Part shown: positions 45,647 through 54,668 of the stretch, one piece after another
Numbering within the stretch: position 1 is the first letter of the stretch
How the letters are laid out: every line of letters begins with the position of its first letter
DNA from: CAVWUA01 sp963758025
Lineage (GTDB): Bacteria > Planctomycetota > Planctomycetia > Isosphaerales > Isosphaeraceae
Assembly: GCA_963758025.1 (NCBI GenBank)
Contig: CAVWUA010000006.1
Span: forward strand, 496,001 to 560,000
DNA: 64,000 nucleotides
Direction: 5' to 3'
Made by a program: the position numbers and the translations under genes
The notes under the pieces: model-generated
Databases searched by the model: none
The model's input: the letters and a program-made list of their open reading frames with translations, nothing else
What the model was told of the DNA's origin: nothing

Positions 45647-46774
45647 TCACGTCTGCGGCGTGAACAGGATGATCTCGACCCGTCGGGCCGGGCCGGGGAC
45701 CTGCTGGCCCTCGGGGATCAGGGGGGTCTGGGTGCCGAAGCCGACGGCGGCGATCTTGCGCTCTGGCGGAACCAGCCGTTGGACTGGATCTTGTGCTTCG
45801 TCGTCAGGTAGTCGCGCACGGCCTCGGCCTGCTCCTGCGTGAGGATCTGGGCGAGGTCCTCGTCGCGGGCCTCGTCGGTGAAGGCGGCGATGACGATCTC
45901 GGTCGTGCTCGGTCGCTTGAGCCGCTGGAACCAGGCGGCGACCTCATCGAGTTTTTTGCGGCCACCGGCGGTCAGCACCGCGCGGCCGGGCTCGAACAGG
46001 TCGTTCGTGTGCGAGGATCTGGCTCTCGCGCTCGGCCCCGGGCTGGTAGAGCACGCGGTCGCGGTCGCTGAAGCCCCGGCGGTCAAAGTAGCGCGAGAGG
46101 GGCCATGTCCCCTTGATCGCGTCGAGATTGTCCTCCAGATTGGTCAGGGCCGACTCGCCGCGCTTCGACATCGAGACGAGCCGCTCGTAAGCCTCGTCAT
46201 CCTTCACGAGCCGGCCGAGCGTGCCCTCCCCCTCGCGGATCGTCGCGGCGATGGCGTTGATCTCGGTCAGGCCCTCCTGCGCGGAGGAGGCGACGGCATC
46301 GAGCTTCGCGAGCGATACGGAGGCGTCCTTGAGCAGTTCGGCAACCTCCATCGGCGCCTCGGTGCGGAGCGCGCCGCCGTCGGCCAGGGGCGGGGCGTCG
46401 GGCGAACCGGGTACGATCTCCACGACCTTCGCCCCGACGACCCCCTGCTGGTCGATCCGCGCGACGGCATCCGAACGCACCAGGGGGTGCAGCCGGGCAT
46501 CGATCCGCAGGATGAGCGACACGGGAGCCCCCGGCGCCGCCGGCGGCACGATCGTCTCGATCACCCCCGCGTCGATCCCCTGCACGCGCACCCGGCCACC
46601 CGGTTCGACACCGGCAATCGTCGGAAAATCGGCCCGCGCGTGGAACGTTTCCTGCCATTGCCAGTTCCGGCCGGAGACCTGCACCACCCCAAACGCCGCC
46701 AGGCCCAGCACCGCCAGCACGAACAGCGCATTCGCCAGGGCCCTGAGCCGCCCAATTTCGCGATTCATACCCAA
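45647..46774 (-). CDS. MCE/MlaD-domain protein fused to OmpA-like domain (frameshifted)
   Basis: About 375 residues. One N-terminal transmembrane anchor (ALANALFVLAVLGLAAFGVV) is followed by a MlaD-type MCE domain: FPTIAGVEPGGRVRVQGIDA, GVIETI, VARIDQQGVVGAKVVEIV. A helical linker (LLKDASVSLAKLDAVAS, LVKDDEAYERLVSMSKRG) leads to an OmpA-like C-terminus: FEPGRAVLTAGGRKKLDEVA, EIVIAAFTDEARDEDLAQIL, TQEQAEAVRDYL, ending RRVEIILFTPQT. MCE proteins move lipids across the periplasm; OmpA domains bind peptidoglycan. Frame changes lie near 46015 and 45765. No Mla ATPase or permease adjoins. Confidence 0.8.
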
Positions 46775-47117
46775 CCCTTTAGCCCCGTTTTCAAGCCGGT
46801 CGCCTTCCCTCGCGAGAGCGCTTGAGTGGACGAATTCCCCACAAAGTCATTCTTCCAGACATTGGAATTATTCTAACAAACCCGTCCCCGAAATTCGACG
46901 AAACGCAACGGAAAAGGTGTCAGGAGTGCTCTGTAAAACACCTTCTGGGGGCGTGGCTGGGGTCCGTCTGCGGACCCCGGCTGTCTTCCAGCCCTGGGGC
47001 CCGTGTTCCGCGGCCGGACCTCAGCCACCCTGCGGTACGTTGAGAGTCGAGTTGCCGGTGGCGGACGACACCGCTAGGATGGGATCGATGGGACAAGTAT
47101 TTCGCCAGGAATGAATT
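46775..47117. other. Intergenic region with repeat C
   Basis: Noncoding, about 340 bp. It contains dispersed repeat C copy 2 (46951-47034), in which CTGGGGTCCG and CGGACCCC form a tight hairpin at about 46959-46978. Its outer ends, GTGGCTGG and CAGCCACCCTGC, match copy 1 at 29389-29460. Confidence 0.5.
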
Positions 47118-47408
47118 ATGGCGACGGAAACCGATGCGACACCGTTGAGCGATACGGCCATCCTCGCACGCCTGATCCGGCCGGAAGAGGATACCTTGTC
47201 GGTCGATGCAGCCGAGTCGCTGTTGCGTATCCGGTTTGAGCAACGGGACCTGGACCGCATGCACGATCTGGTGACGCGGAATCAGGAGGCTCCGCTCTCC
47301 GCTGCCGAGCAGACGGAGCTGGAGAACTACCGCCGCGTCAGTTTCCTGCTCGATCTGATGCACTCCAAGGCCCGTCGGGCGTTGAAGAAGCATCAGGCGG
47401 ACCACTGA
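47118..47408 (+). CDS. Small conserved-looking hypothetical protein
   Basis: 96 residues, all helical: ATPLSDTAILARLIRPEEDT, LSVDAAESLLRIRFEQRDLD, RMHDLVTRNQ, LENYRRVSFLLDLMHSKARR. The look is that of small planctomycete and cyanobacterial proteins of unknown role; the acid-base pattern suggests a protein-binding bundle, possibly an antitoxin-like element, but nothing proves it. AGGAAT lies before the ATG. Followed by several hairpins. Confidence 0.65.
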   Translation: MATETDATPLSDTAILARLIRPEEDTLSVDAAESLLRIRFEQRDLDRMHDLVTRNQEAPLSAAEQTELENYRRVSFLLDLMHSKARRALKKHQADH

Positions 47409-47419
47409 GCGGCGGGTGT

Positions 47420-47549
47420 CCGGGACCATTTGTCCCGGTTGCGCAGCGACAAAAGGGGTCAGGACGACGGTCGCCCGTGCCGATGAGCCACCCTCTCACA
47501 ACCGCCTCTTGCGGTTGCGCCGCCTGGACAACGTGACCATTGTCCAGGC
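47420..47549. repeat. Three consecutive perfect hairpins
   Basis: CCGGGAC/GTCCCGG (47420-47438), CAACCGC/GCGGTTG (47499-47517) and GCCTGGACAA/TTGTCCAGGC (47522-47549) lie in the 193-bp gap between convergent genes. The first is followed by TT and could terminate the small plus-strand gene. Confidence 0.6.
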
Positions 47550-47601
47550 CACCCGCTCGCCTTGGCCTTTCCGCTGTGCCCCATCCGTGGTAGGTCATCC
47601 C

Positions 47602-48105
47602 TCACCCGCCAGAGTTCCGCACCTCATACTCCTTCTGGGCCAGTTCCGCTAATTGCACTCGCAAGCTCCTTCTCTGGATCTTGTTTCCTCTGGTCAAGTC
47701 TCTGATTCCTGCATGGCCTTTAGCACCTGGAGAGGGATCTTGAATTCGAGATCCGGCCTCGTCGGTTACAATTCTATAATGCCACTCTACTTGAAGGTGA
47801 GGGATATCTTCTGAGTCGGGTTCGGGTCGGAGATTTCTGACGTCATCTACGTTGAGCCGGGCCAGCACAGCGTTTTCAGAATCCGTCCCTGTAAAACCGA
47901 ATGCCTGCTCTTCCGTCGTCAACTTTTCTGCCCAGACAGATATCCGGTGTTTGGGATCTTCTTTTTTCTCTTTATCCGTAGGACCAAATTGACCCTCATG
48001 GATTATGTCTCCACTCTTCGATGCATTCTTTTTTTTGCATACACGGGAGACCCATTCTCCGCTTGGGAGCGGTTCACCGTCTGCCCCGGGTTGCAGTTCG
48101 CTCAT
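47602..48105 (-). CDS. Hypothetical protein, accessory module gene 3
   Basis: 167 residues from the ATG at 48105; an upstream GTG lies inside a terminator and is excluded. Segments include ELQPGADGEPLPSGEWVSRV, HRISVWAEKLTTEEQAFGF, LARLNVDDVRNLRPEPDSED and LQVEWHYRIVTDEAGSRI. Small, soluble, charged, with no signal peptide or known motif. Composition is more AT-rich than the core genes. Separated from the two upstream module genes by a strong terminator. Confidence 0.6.
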   Translation of the reverse strand: MSELQPGADGEPLPSGEWVSRVCKKKNASKSGDIIHEGQFGPTDKEKKEDPKHRISVWAEKLTTEEQAFGFTGTDSENAVLARLNVDDVRNLRPEPDSEDIPHLQVEWHYRIVTDEAGSRIQDPSPGAKGHAGIRDLTRGNKIQRRSLRVQLAELAQKEYEVRNSGG

Positions 48106-48120
48106 TGGTAGGACAGGAGG

Positions 48121-48165
48121 AAAAAAGAGCAACCTCACGATGCGGATCGAGTCCGCATCGTGAGG
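48121..48165 (-). terminator. Rho-independent terminator, perfect 14-bp stem
   Basis: CCTCACGATGCGGA (48133-48146) pairs perfectly with TCCGCATCGTGAGG (48152-48165), loop of five. On the minus strand the stem is followed by TTGCTCTTTTTT. It ends the two-gene unit 48193-49586 and lies just before gene 3. Confidence 0.9.
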
Positions 48166-48192
48166 CGAGAATAATCCCTACACGATTCTTGA

Positions 48193-48810
48193 TTACCGGT
48201 CTCCGGGGAAGAGCCTCAGCTTGGCAACGATCTCATCGGGCACACTCTCTGCCTTCAGGTCGTAATCTGTGCCCCAGATGACGCCGGTACTACGATCCCG
48301 GTAGAAGAAGTCCGCACCCTCCTTGGACATCTCCAGCGACAAGTAGTGGTTTCCTCGCTTCCAGATGAAGAGCAGTTCACCATCAGACCCAGGGGCAGCG
48401 TCCGGGACAGCGAGGTTACCTTCTACAGCATTACTTAGCCGCCACCAACTCGTCATGGCGTTGTCCTCTAAAGCCGGACTGATGAGCCCTTGCTTGACGA
48501 GTCCGTGGAGGTAGTTGCGGTGCTCTCGAAGGAGAATTCCGAAGATGTCCGTGTGAGAGACCCCGATGCCGGTTTCACACTCGGTGGAGGTGCTGCAAGA
48601 CGCAGAAGTCACTGGTTCGGAACTTTCATCAAGTACCCGTCCCACGTTCGACGCCACTGGTGCGCCCGAAAAATTCATGACGGCCATGAGCGATTCCATG
48701 CTTCCCTTTAGGGCCAAGGGCGGAAAGGTAAAAGCATGCCTGCTGTCGTCATAACGTGCGTGGAGGGCAGGGGTTTGATGATTGTCCAACCGGGCGGCGG
48801 CGTCCAACAT
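48193..48810 (-). CDS. Hypothetical protein, accessory module gene 2
   Basis: 205 residues from the ATG at 48810, with GAGG eleven bases upstream and 11 bp after the gene 1 stop. The C-terminal half is the better conserved-looking part: GELLFIWKRGNHYLSLEMSK, EGADFFYRDRSTGVIWG, and ends AKLRLFPGDR. The middle has SHTDIFGILLREHRNYLHGL. The N-terminal part is Ser/Thr-rich. No family recognised. It is tightly linked to gene 1, so the two products likely work together. Confidence 0.65.
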   Translation of the reverse strand: MLDAAARLDNHQTPALHARYDDSRHAFTFPPLALKGSMESLMAVMNFSGAPVASNVGRVLDESSEPVTSASCSTSTECETGIGVSHTDIFGILLREHRNYLHGLVKQGLISPALEDNAMTSWWRLSNAVEGNLAVPDAAPGSDGELLFIWKRGNHYLSLEMSKEGADFFYRDRSTGVIWGTDYDLKAESVPDEIVAKLRLFPGDR

Positions 48811-48821
48811 CGTCCAAGTCC

Positions 48822-49586
48822 TCAAGCTGTATTCGAGACAAAATAGAGTCGGAAGATACCGTCCAGCTCTTCTTGTGCCAACGAAAAATATTGACGAACC
48901 TCGTCTTTTGAAATTAGTCGCTCGCCTTCTTGCGTATTAATGTCCTGCTCCACAAGGATAGCCTTCCGTTCGGCCTTCTCCGGCTGCCTCCTGATGATCG
49001 TGCCACTCTTACACCGAAACCAGCTGTTTAGTTCAAACGTATCTTCTAGACGGTATTTCTTCAGCGTGTGGACCTCAAATTGCTCAGGTCGGTTGATCGG
49101 TCCTGCCAACCATTCATCTCGACAAAAATGATGGGAAATGGTTCGGGCTGCGTCCTCGTCCGGCGCCGCCCTCGTTACGAGGCTTGCAAGACGGTTTACC
49201 TCGGCGGGCATATACTCCATGTAGTCAGTGAATAGATCCGTCGCTCGCAGGAAGTGCTCTTGAAGATCGACCAAAGATTCGTCGGGCACGTCGCAGAAGA
49301 AGTCGAGTCGTTGGGTAGAGACCTGCAAACGGAGCAGGGAGTCCTCGCTTTTCAAGATCGCACGGGGGAATGTTGCCGCTAGCGATGGCGGCAAATCCAC
49401 AGGCGGTTCGAGAGACGTCGGCTCCCCATTAAACAACTCATCCCACTTCGACATGAAGTGGCTAAGGAACCGGCTGCCCCGATAATTCACCGCCGACGTG
49501 AATAGGACGGCTTGAGCCTGGATTATTCTGAAATTGAGCACTCTCCCCCCCCCAGGGTCAACCCTATCCGATTCTACGAAGACCAA
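48822..49586 (-). CDS. Hypothetical protein, accessory module gene 1
   Basis: 254 residues from a TTG at 49586. The start is uncertain: the open frame continues about 15 codons upstream without ATG, and a G9 run at about 49548-49556 may hide an indel. Segments: AVLFTSAVNYRGSRFLSHFM, LKSEDSLLRLQVSTQRLDFF, YMEYMPAEVNRLASLVTRAA, then a C-terminal KAILVEQDINTQEGERLISK and FSLAQEELDGIFRLYF. Soluble alpha/beta, no signal peptide. The repeated pattern of a short beta segment with paired aromatic and acidic residues suggests a binding rather than an enzymatic role (inference). First gene of the unit. Confidence 0.65.
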   Translation of the reverse strand: MVFVESDRVDPGGGRVLNFRIIQAQAVLFTSAVNYRGSRFLSHFMSKWDELFNGEPTSLEPPVDLPPSLAATFPRAILKSEDSLLRLQVSTQRLDFFCDVPDESLVDLQEHFLRATDLFTDYMEYMPAEVNRLASLVTRAAPDEDAARTISHHFCRDEWLAGPINRPEQFEVHTLKKYRLEDTFELNSWFRCKSGTIIRRQPEKAERKAILVEQDINTQEGERLISKDEVRQYFSLAQEELDGIFRLYFVSNTA

Positions 49587-49863
49587 AGGCTTACCGTTCG
49601 CCCCTCCTAGGAATGCAGCTCGAATGCTACAACGATTCTAGATCAGCAACAAGCCGTCTGGGTGGAACGAGACGGCTACTTTGAACCCCATTCTTATCTT
49701 CTGTAGCACACCTGCCGGTTTTATGGCTGGGAAAGACTGCGCCAATTTACCGAAATCAATTTTTAGATTTGAAATTTATGAGAATCAATATACGTTTATT
49801 ATTTTGATATATTTATGATCATTGATAGTTTCCGAACTGGTTTTTCCCCACCGCTCCCGCCAA
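49587..49863. other. AT-rich intergenic region upstream of the accessory module
   Basis: This 277-bp gap lies between the polyprenyl synthase stop and module gene 1. About 49740-49830 is strongly AT-rich for this genome. It should hold the module promoter, but no clear boxes were assigned. Confidence 0.45.
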
Positions 49864-50870
49864 TCAATACGACCGGCGGACGACGTAGCGGGTGAGGCGG
49901 CGGAGGTGGTCCTTGGCGGGGGTGTCGGGGAGGTGGTCCAGGGCGGACTCGGCGGCGTCGGCGTGGTCCTGGGCGCGCTCCCAGGCGTAGTCGAGGGCGC
50001 CGGAGGATTCGAGGTAGGGGCAGAGTCGGCGGCGGCTCTCGGGGGTGGTCTCGGTGAGGAGGGTGCGGACCTCCGAGGCGACCTCGGGGGGGGCGGTGTT
50101 CAGGAGCCGGATGATCGGCAGGGTGAGCTTCTGCTTCTCCAGGTCGGTGCCGAGGGTCTTGCCGGTGGTGCGCTCCTCGCCCCAGAGGTCGAGCACGTCG
50201 TCGGCGATCTGGAAGGCGACGCCCAGGTCGCGGCCGTAGTCTTCCATGGCCTCGACGACCGTGGCGTCCGCGCCGGCGTAGTGGGCGCCCAGGCGGCAGC
50301 ACACGGCGGTCAGCTCGGCGGTCTTGCCCCGGATGATGTCGAAATAGGCGGATTCGTCGAGGTCGAGGTTGCCCCGGTTGTGGACCTGCTGCATTTCCCC
50401 CTCGCAGACGAGGTTCGTCGCCCGGCCGATCCAGCGGCAGGCCAGGGTGGTTTCCAGCGAGGCGGCCAGGTGGAACGCGTGGGTGAACAGGTAGTCGCCC
50501 AGCAGGACGGCCGCCTCGTTGCCCCACTCGGCGTTGATCGTCGCGGCGTGCCGGCGCACCATCGACTCGTCAAGGATGTCGTCGTGAACGAGGGTCGCCG
50601 TGTGGATCATCTCGACGACGGCGGCCAGAACCGGGTGGGACGGGTTCAGCCCGCCGCAGGCCGGGCGGTCAGGAGGACGAGGGCCGGCCGGAGCCGTTTG
50701 CCGCGGAAGTCGGCCCCGTGGTCGACCAGGTGCTGGACGAACGGGAACCGGCTGCCCAGCTCGGCGGCGAAGACCCGCTCGGCCTCGGCCAGCTCCGGCG
50801 CGATCAGGGTGTAGACCTCCGAGAGCCGGCGCCGGGTGTCGTCACTCTTGGTCAAGGAGGGCGCGCTCAT
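49864..50870 (-). CDS. ispB: Polyprenyl diphosphate synthase (frameshifted)
   Basis: About 335 residues. A trans-prenyltransferase that elongates isoprenoid diphosphates, probably for quinone tails. The first Asp-rich motif is LVHDDILDESMVRRHAATIN, the second is FQIADDVLDLWGEE; DFRGKRLRPALVLLT is the IPP-binding GKRLRP motif. The canonical RRG after the first motif reads RRH. Spacing between Asp residues fits the long-chain IspB-type enzymes. A frame change lies near 50655. The start at 50870 overlaps the moaC end by about 29 bp, so the two are cotranscribed. Confidence 0.85.
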
Positions 50871-51379
50871 CCATCTGCTCCCGAAGAGGGTCGCCGTCGG
50901 CCCGGCGGTAGGTCCCGCTCCGACCGCCGGATTTCTCGTCCAGCCGAACCTGGTCGATCGTCATCCCGCGATCGACCGCCTTGCACATGTCATACACCGT
51001 CAGGGCCGCGACGCTCACGGCCGTCAGCGCTTCCATCTCGACCCCCGTGCGGCCGAAGACCCGCACGGTGGCCTCGATCTCCAGCGTCTCCGCGTCGAGA
51101 AACGCGAAGCCGACCTCCACGGCGTCGATCCCCAGCGGGTGGCACAGCGGGATCAGGTCGCCCGTCCGCTTCGCCGCCATGATCCCGGCCAGCCGGGCCA
51201 CCTCCAGCACGTCCCCCTTGGACAGGGAACGGTCCTTGATCGCGCGTCAACGTGGCCGGGGCCATCCGCACAAGACCGCTCGCCTTCGCCTGGCGCAGGG
51301 TCTCGGGCTTGCCGGACACATCCACCATCCGGCTCGCCCCTTGCTCGTCGAAATGCGTCAGGTCGCCCATCGCCGTCAC
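50842..51379 (-). CDS. moaC: Cyclic pyranopterin monophosphate synthase MoaC (frameshifted)
   Basis: About 178 residues. It acts in molybdenum-cofactor synthesis, converting the MoaA product to cyclic pyranopterin monophosphate. Signatures are THFDEQGASRMVDVSGKPET, LIPLCHPLGIDAVEVGF, VFGRTGVEMEALTAVSVAAL and TVYDMCKAVDRGM with the catalytic Lys. A frame change lies near 51240, where one extra base in CGCG restores SLSKGDVLEVARLAGI. The GTG at 51379 overlaps the upstream stop as GTGA; ATG 51370 is an alternative. Confidence 0.9.
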
Positions 51380-53036
51380 CCACTCCGTTCAATTTGTTCT
51401 GAACGTATTGTATGGAATCGACGAACGATTTCAATTCGAGTCTGGGAAAATTCCGAGGAGGGGCCTTCGGCCGTTTCCAGAGGCCGGAGAGCCAGACCCC
51501 CTGGCGGGTACGGACGGCGACGGGCGGGCGGCGGGCGATTTCGACGGATCTCTCGGTTCCAGTAGGCTTTGCGGCGATAGATGACGATCCAGTCGGCCTG
51601 GCCGATCTGTTGCTCGGGGGTCAGGATGATCCCCTTCTCGACGAGGGCCGGGGTGGTGGCGGCGGTCGGCTGCATGGCGTGGAGCGTCGGCGCGAGGGCG
51701 GCGGTTTGCCCCGGTTCGACGCGACGGGCCAGCTCGTCGAGCAGGACGGGATCGACCGCGTCGCCCCAGTACGTCCGTTCCAGGCCCAGCCGATCGGCTC
51801 CCGCCAGGCCCCCGACCAGGAGGTTGTAATAACTCAGGCCGAACGGATGGAAAGCCAGAACCCCGTACCCTTGCATCAGCAGCAGGGCGACCAGCACGCC
51901 CGCGCGCCCATTTCCGCCGGATGGATGACCAGAGCCTTGCGAATCCCAGGCCGATCAGCACCGCCCAGAGCGGGAAGACGACCAGAAAGAGCCGCTCGCC
52001 GTCGTACACCGGCGCCTTCGTGCTGAACACGACCAGCCAGAGCAGGATCGTCCCGGCCAGGACGAGCGGGAAGGGGTCCGTCTTGCGGTCCCGCCAGCCC
52101 GAGACCACGCCGATGACCCCCAGCAGGTGCAGCCCGAGCGGGACCGTCACGCCGAAATAAACCCACGGGTAATGCCAGGGGACGTCGTGATCGGGAAACA
52201 CCCGGCCAAAATATTCCACCTTGAGCGGCAAGCGGTGGACGCTCGTGCCCAGAAATCCGGCAAGGTGGTCGAGCGTGTCGTACCAGAGCCAGGGCCAGCC
52301 GACGAAAAACACGACGAGGCCGACCGCTGCCCAGACGGCGACCGCTCCGAGCGTCCGCCAGGATGCGCCGGTAGGCGAGCGCGGCGACCAGCACGACCGG
52401 CGGCAAGAGCCAGGCGTGGATCTTGGTCAGGAGGGCCAGCCCCCACGCCAGCCCCGCGAAGGTCATCCCCCGGACCGGCCGCGGTCCCTCCAGAGCACTC
52501 GATGCGCGGAACAGGGCGAGGGTCCAGAAGAGGCAGAGGATCGTGTCGAGCGTGGCGAAGTGCCCGTGGGCGAAGACCCGCGGCATGACCAGGAGCGAGC
52601 CCCCCGCGACCAGTCCCGCCGCCCTTCCGTACCGCCGGGCGGCCGTCCAGGAGACCAGCCCGACCAGCCCCGCGAAGGCCAGCATCGGCGCGAGCCGCGC
52701 CGCGTGGACCGAGAAGGGATCGGACCCGCCAAGAAGGCCCTCGAACGGCTCCCCCACGACCGACGCCACCCCGACGAGCAGGCGTCCCAGGGGCGGGTGC
52801 TGCTTGTTGTCGAGGAACAGGGCCTCCACCTCCGCCCGCCCGAGCCGGTTCCACCCGCGCCTTTGTGCCTTGTCGAGGATCTGCCCGCCGAGTTCGAGAT
52901 AATTCCGCCCGACCCGCACGTCGATCGGTTCGTCACTGGTGATGCCGGGGTCGCCCAGCGTGAACAGGACCGCCAGAGCCGCCACCGCCGAAACCCCCAA
53001 GGCGATTCCGAAAGGCCGGGGATGGTCGGTGGTCAT
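51376..53036 (-). CDS. GT39-like membrane glycosyltransferase (frameshifted)
   Basis: About 550 residues with many membrane helices (FGIALGVSAVAALAVLFTLG; YGRAAGLVAGGSLLVMPRVF; LLGVIGVVSGW; LVLAGTILLWLVVFS). GDPGITSDEPIDVRVGRNYL carries the luminal Asp/Glu pair typical of the Dol-P-Man:protein mannosyltransferase/ArnT fold, and the HPPLGRLLVGVASVVG loop fits the same family. It transfers sugar from a polyprenyl phosphate carrier to an external acceptor. Frame changes lie near 52350, 51910 and perhaps 51480. The start at 53036 is MTTDHPRPFG. Its stop overlaps moaC by four bases; the polyprenyl synthase two genes on would make carrier-type lipids. Confidence 0.75.
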
Positions 53037-53128
53037 GCCGAGTTCGCTGGATAGGGAGGATGTCGGGCTGGAGGCTTCTCGAGTCGGAGGACGCAAAGTG
53101 GTCGTGATCGGTCATTTTGATTCCGGAC

Positions 53129-53225
53129 CCCTCCAACTCCCCTTGGTAAGGGGAGAGAAAGAGGGGAACGCTCCTCCCCTTCCTGGAGGACTTCATCTTC
53201 TTCAAGGGGGGATTGAGGGGGGTTC
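53129..53225. repeat. Dispersed repeat A, third copy
   Basis: CCCCTCCAACTCCCCTTGGT leads to AAGGGGAGAGAAAGAGGGG, then CTCCTCCCCTTCCTGGAGG and CTTCAAGGGGGGATTGAGGG. The blocks match, in the complementary order, those at 22909-23015 and 24499-24797. Confidence 0.7.
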
Positions 53226-53605
53226 GGCTCGGTCCGAAGACAGGGGAAGTCTTTGCTTCTCTTCCCTGGCGGGACCTGGCATCTTCGCGGCTCTGCGAGA
53301 GGTTCCGGAGACTCATTATGGTCCCACCCGCCGGGGGACGCGAGCCGGATTTAGTCCTAATGAATTCGGAGAATTCGCGCGGCGATCACAACGAGAATAG
53401 TTCCGGAGGGGGGGAAATCGTCCTAAGTCGAGAGGTCATAGAAATTAGTAACGGAATTACCAAACGAAGCCAACTGCCGTTCTGGCAGTCGATGACGGGC
53501 GAACAGGGGGGAAAGGTTCACGGACCTGAGGCCCATCCCCGTTGCCGGGGGCGTGCCTCAGGCCCGTGTGTGTCCTCTTCGCTGGTACCGGAGGGGGCTC
53601 AACGA
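53226..53605. other. Intergenic region with a hairpin
   Basis: No supported gene. CCTGAGGC (53525-53532) pairs with GCCTCAGG (53555-53562), with an inner GCCCCC/GGGG pairing, about 45 bp past the stop of the minus-strand HTH-receiver gene; a candidate terminator without a T-run. Confidence 0.5.
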
Positions 53606-54181
53606 TCAAGGCTCGTCGGCTTTTTTCTGCGAGATCAGACGCTTGACCCGCTCGGCCAGCAGGGCGCCGTCGAACGGCTTCTTGAAGGCGTCGTTGAAGC
53701 CGAGGTTGTAGATCTCCTCGCCGGGCTCGTCGCTGGTCAGGGCGAGGAGGATCGTGGAGATGTGGTCCTGGCTGCGGCGAAGGTTCTGGGCGATCTGGCC
53801 GGCCTCGATCCGTCCGACGGCCATATCGATGATGATGCAGTCGGGGTGGAAGCTCTCGGCGCGGATGCCCGCCTCGAACCCGCTGGCGGCGGTTTCGATG
53901 CGGAAATCGTCCACTTCGCGCAGGTGCTCCTTGAGGGTGCCCAGGAGCGGAGCGTCGGCACCGACGACCAGAACCTTATGGTAAACCTCGGCTTCGAGGT
54001 CACCCAGCGGCATGCCGTGCTCCTTGAGGAAGCGCAGCAGGTGCTCACGGGGAATGCGACGATCCTGCGAGCCGGGGATGCGATATCCTCGCAAGCGGCC
54101 CGAGTCGAACCACTTGCTCACGGTCCGGGGCGCAACCTTGCAAATTTTCGCCACCTGACCGGTCGTAAAAACCTTTTTCAT
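53606..54181 (-). CDS. HTH (excisionase/MerR-like)-receiver domain protein
   Basis: 191 residues. The N-terminal MKKVFTTGQVAKICKVAPRT, VSKWFDSGRLRGYRIPGSQD and RRIPREHLLRFLKEHG form a DNA-binding winged HTH of the excisionase/MerR class. The receiver domain (about 68-185) keeps the phosphoacceptor in CIIIDMAVG and the Lys in FKKPFDGALLAERV. The order HTH first, receiver second is reversed from most response regulators and is known in planctomycete genomes. The ATG at 54181 was chosen over an upstream GTG; GGAG precedes it. No cognate kinase adjoins. Confidence 0.8.
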   Translation of the reverse strand: MKKVFTTGQVAKICKVAPRTVSKWFDSGRLRGYRIPGSQDRRIPREHLLRFLKEHGMPLGDLEAEVYHKVLVVGADAPLLGTLKEHLREVDDFRIETAASGFEAGIRAESFHPDCIIIDMAVGRIEAGQIAQNLRRSQDHISTILLALTSDEPGEEIYNLGFNDAFKKPFDGALLAERVKRLISQKKADEP

Positions 54182-54668
54182 TATCGAGGACTCCACTCGC
54201 GAATGAGTTGGCGCGAGACCTCGGAGGTGTCCTGCCCCCTCCGGTTAATAGACTTACGTCGGCGCGGCGGTCATCCCGAGCCGTCCTGGAGCGACCGCGC
54301 GGCGCGGACGGAGACCGTCCACCGCGACACCGCCCCGGTGCCGGTTTCTCTCGAAGGCTGCCACGGGAGACCGCTCCCGCGATGGAATCGGAACGCTACC
54401 GCCGACCCCACCGAGGGCACCCCCGGCTCGACGCCAAGGGGCCGCTCAGTCCAAGGGAGGAGTCAATCACTCGCCTCCTTGCCGTAGCGGACCTAACCGT
54501 CAAGACTAATTTTCGATCAAAGCGGGGTAGGACTTTAAGACGGACGGAGACAAGCTCCGACGCTCGGGGCGGTCAAACCGGTTGGAGAGGGAGTAGGGGA
54601 GGGGCCTTGTGGGCGGGTCGGACCGGGGGACAGGCCGGATGGCCGTCCCCCCGATCGAGGGCGGTGGC
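54182..54668. other. 487-bp intergenic region
   Basis: It lies between the HTH-receiver gene and the FlgI-like gene, both on the minus strand. Nothing beyond scattered GC-rich dyads was seen, and no gene is supported on either strand. Confidence 0.4.
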
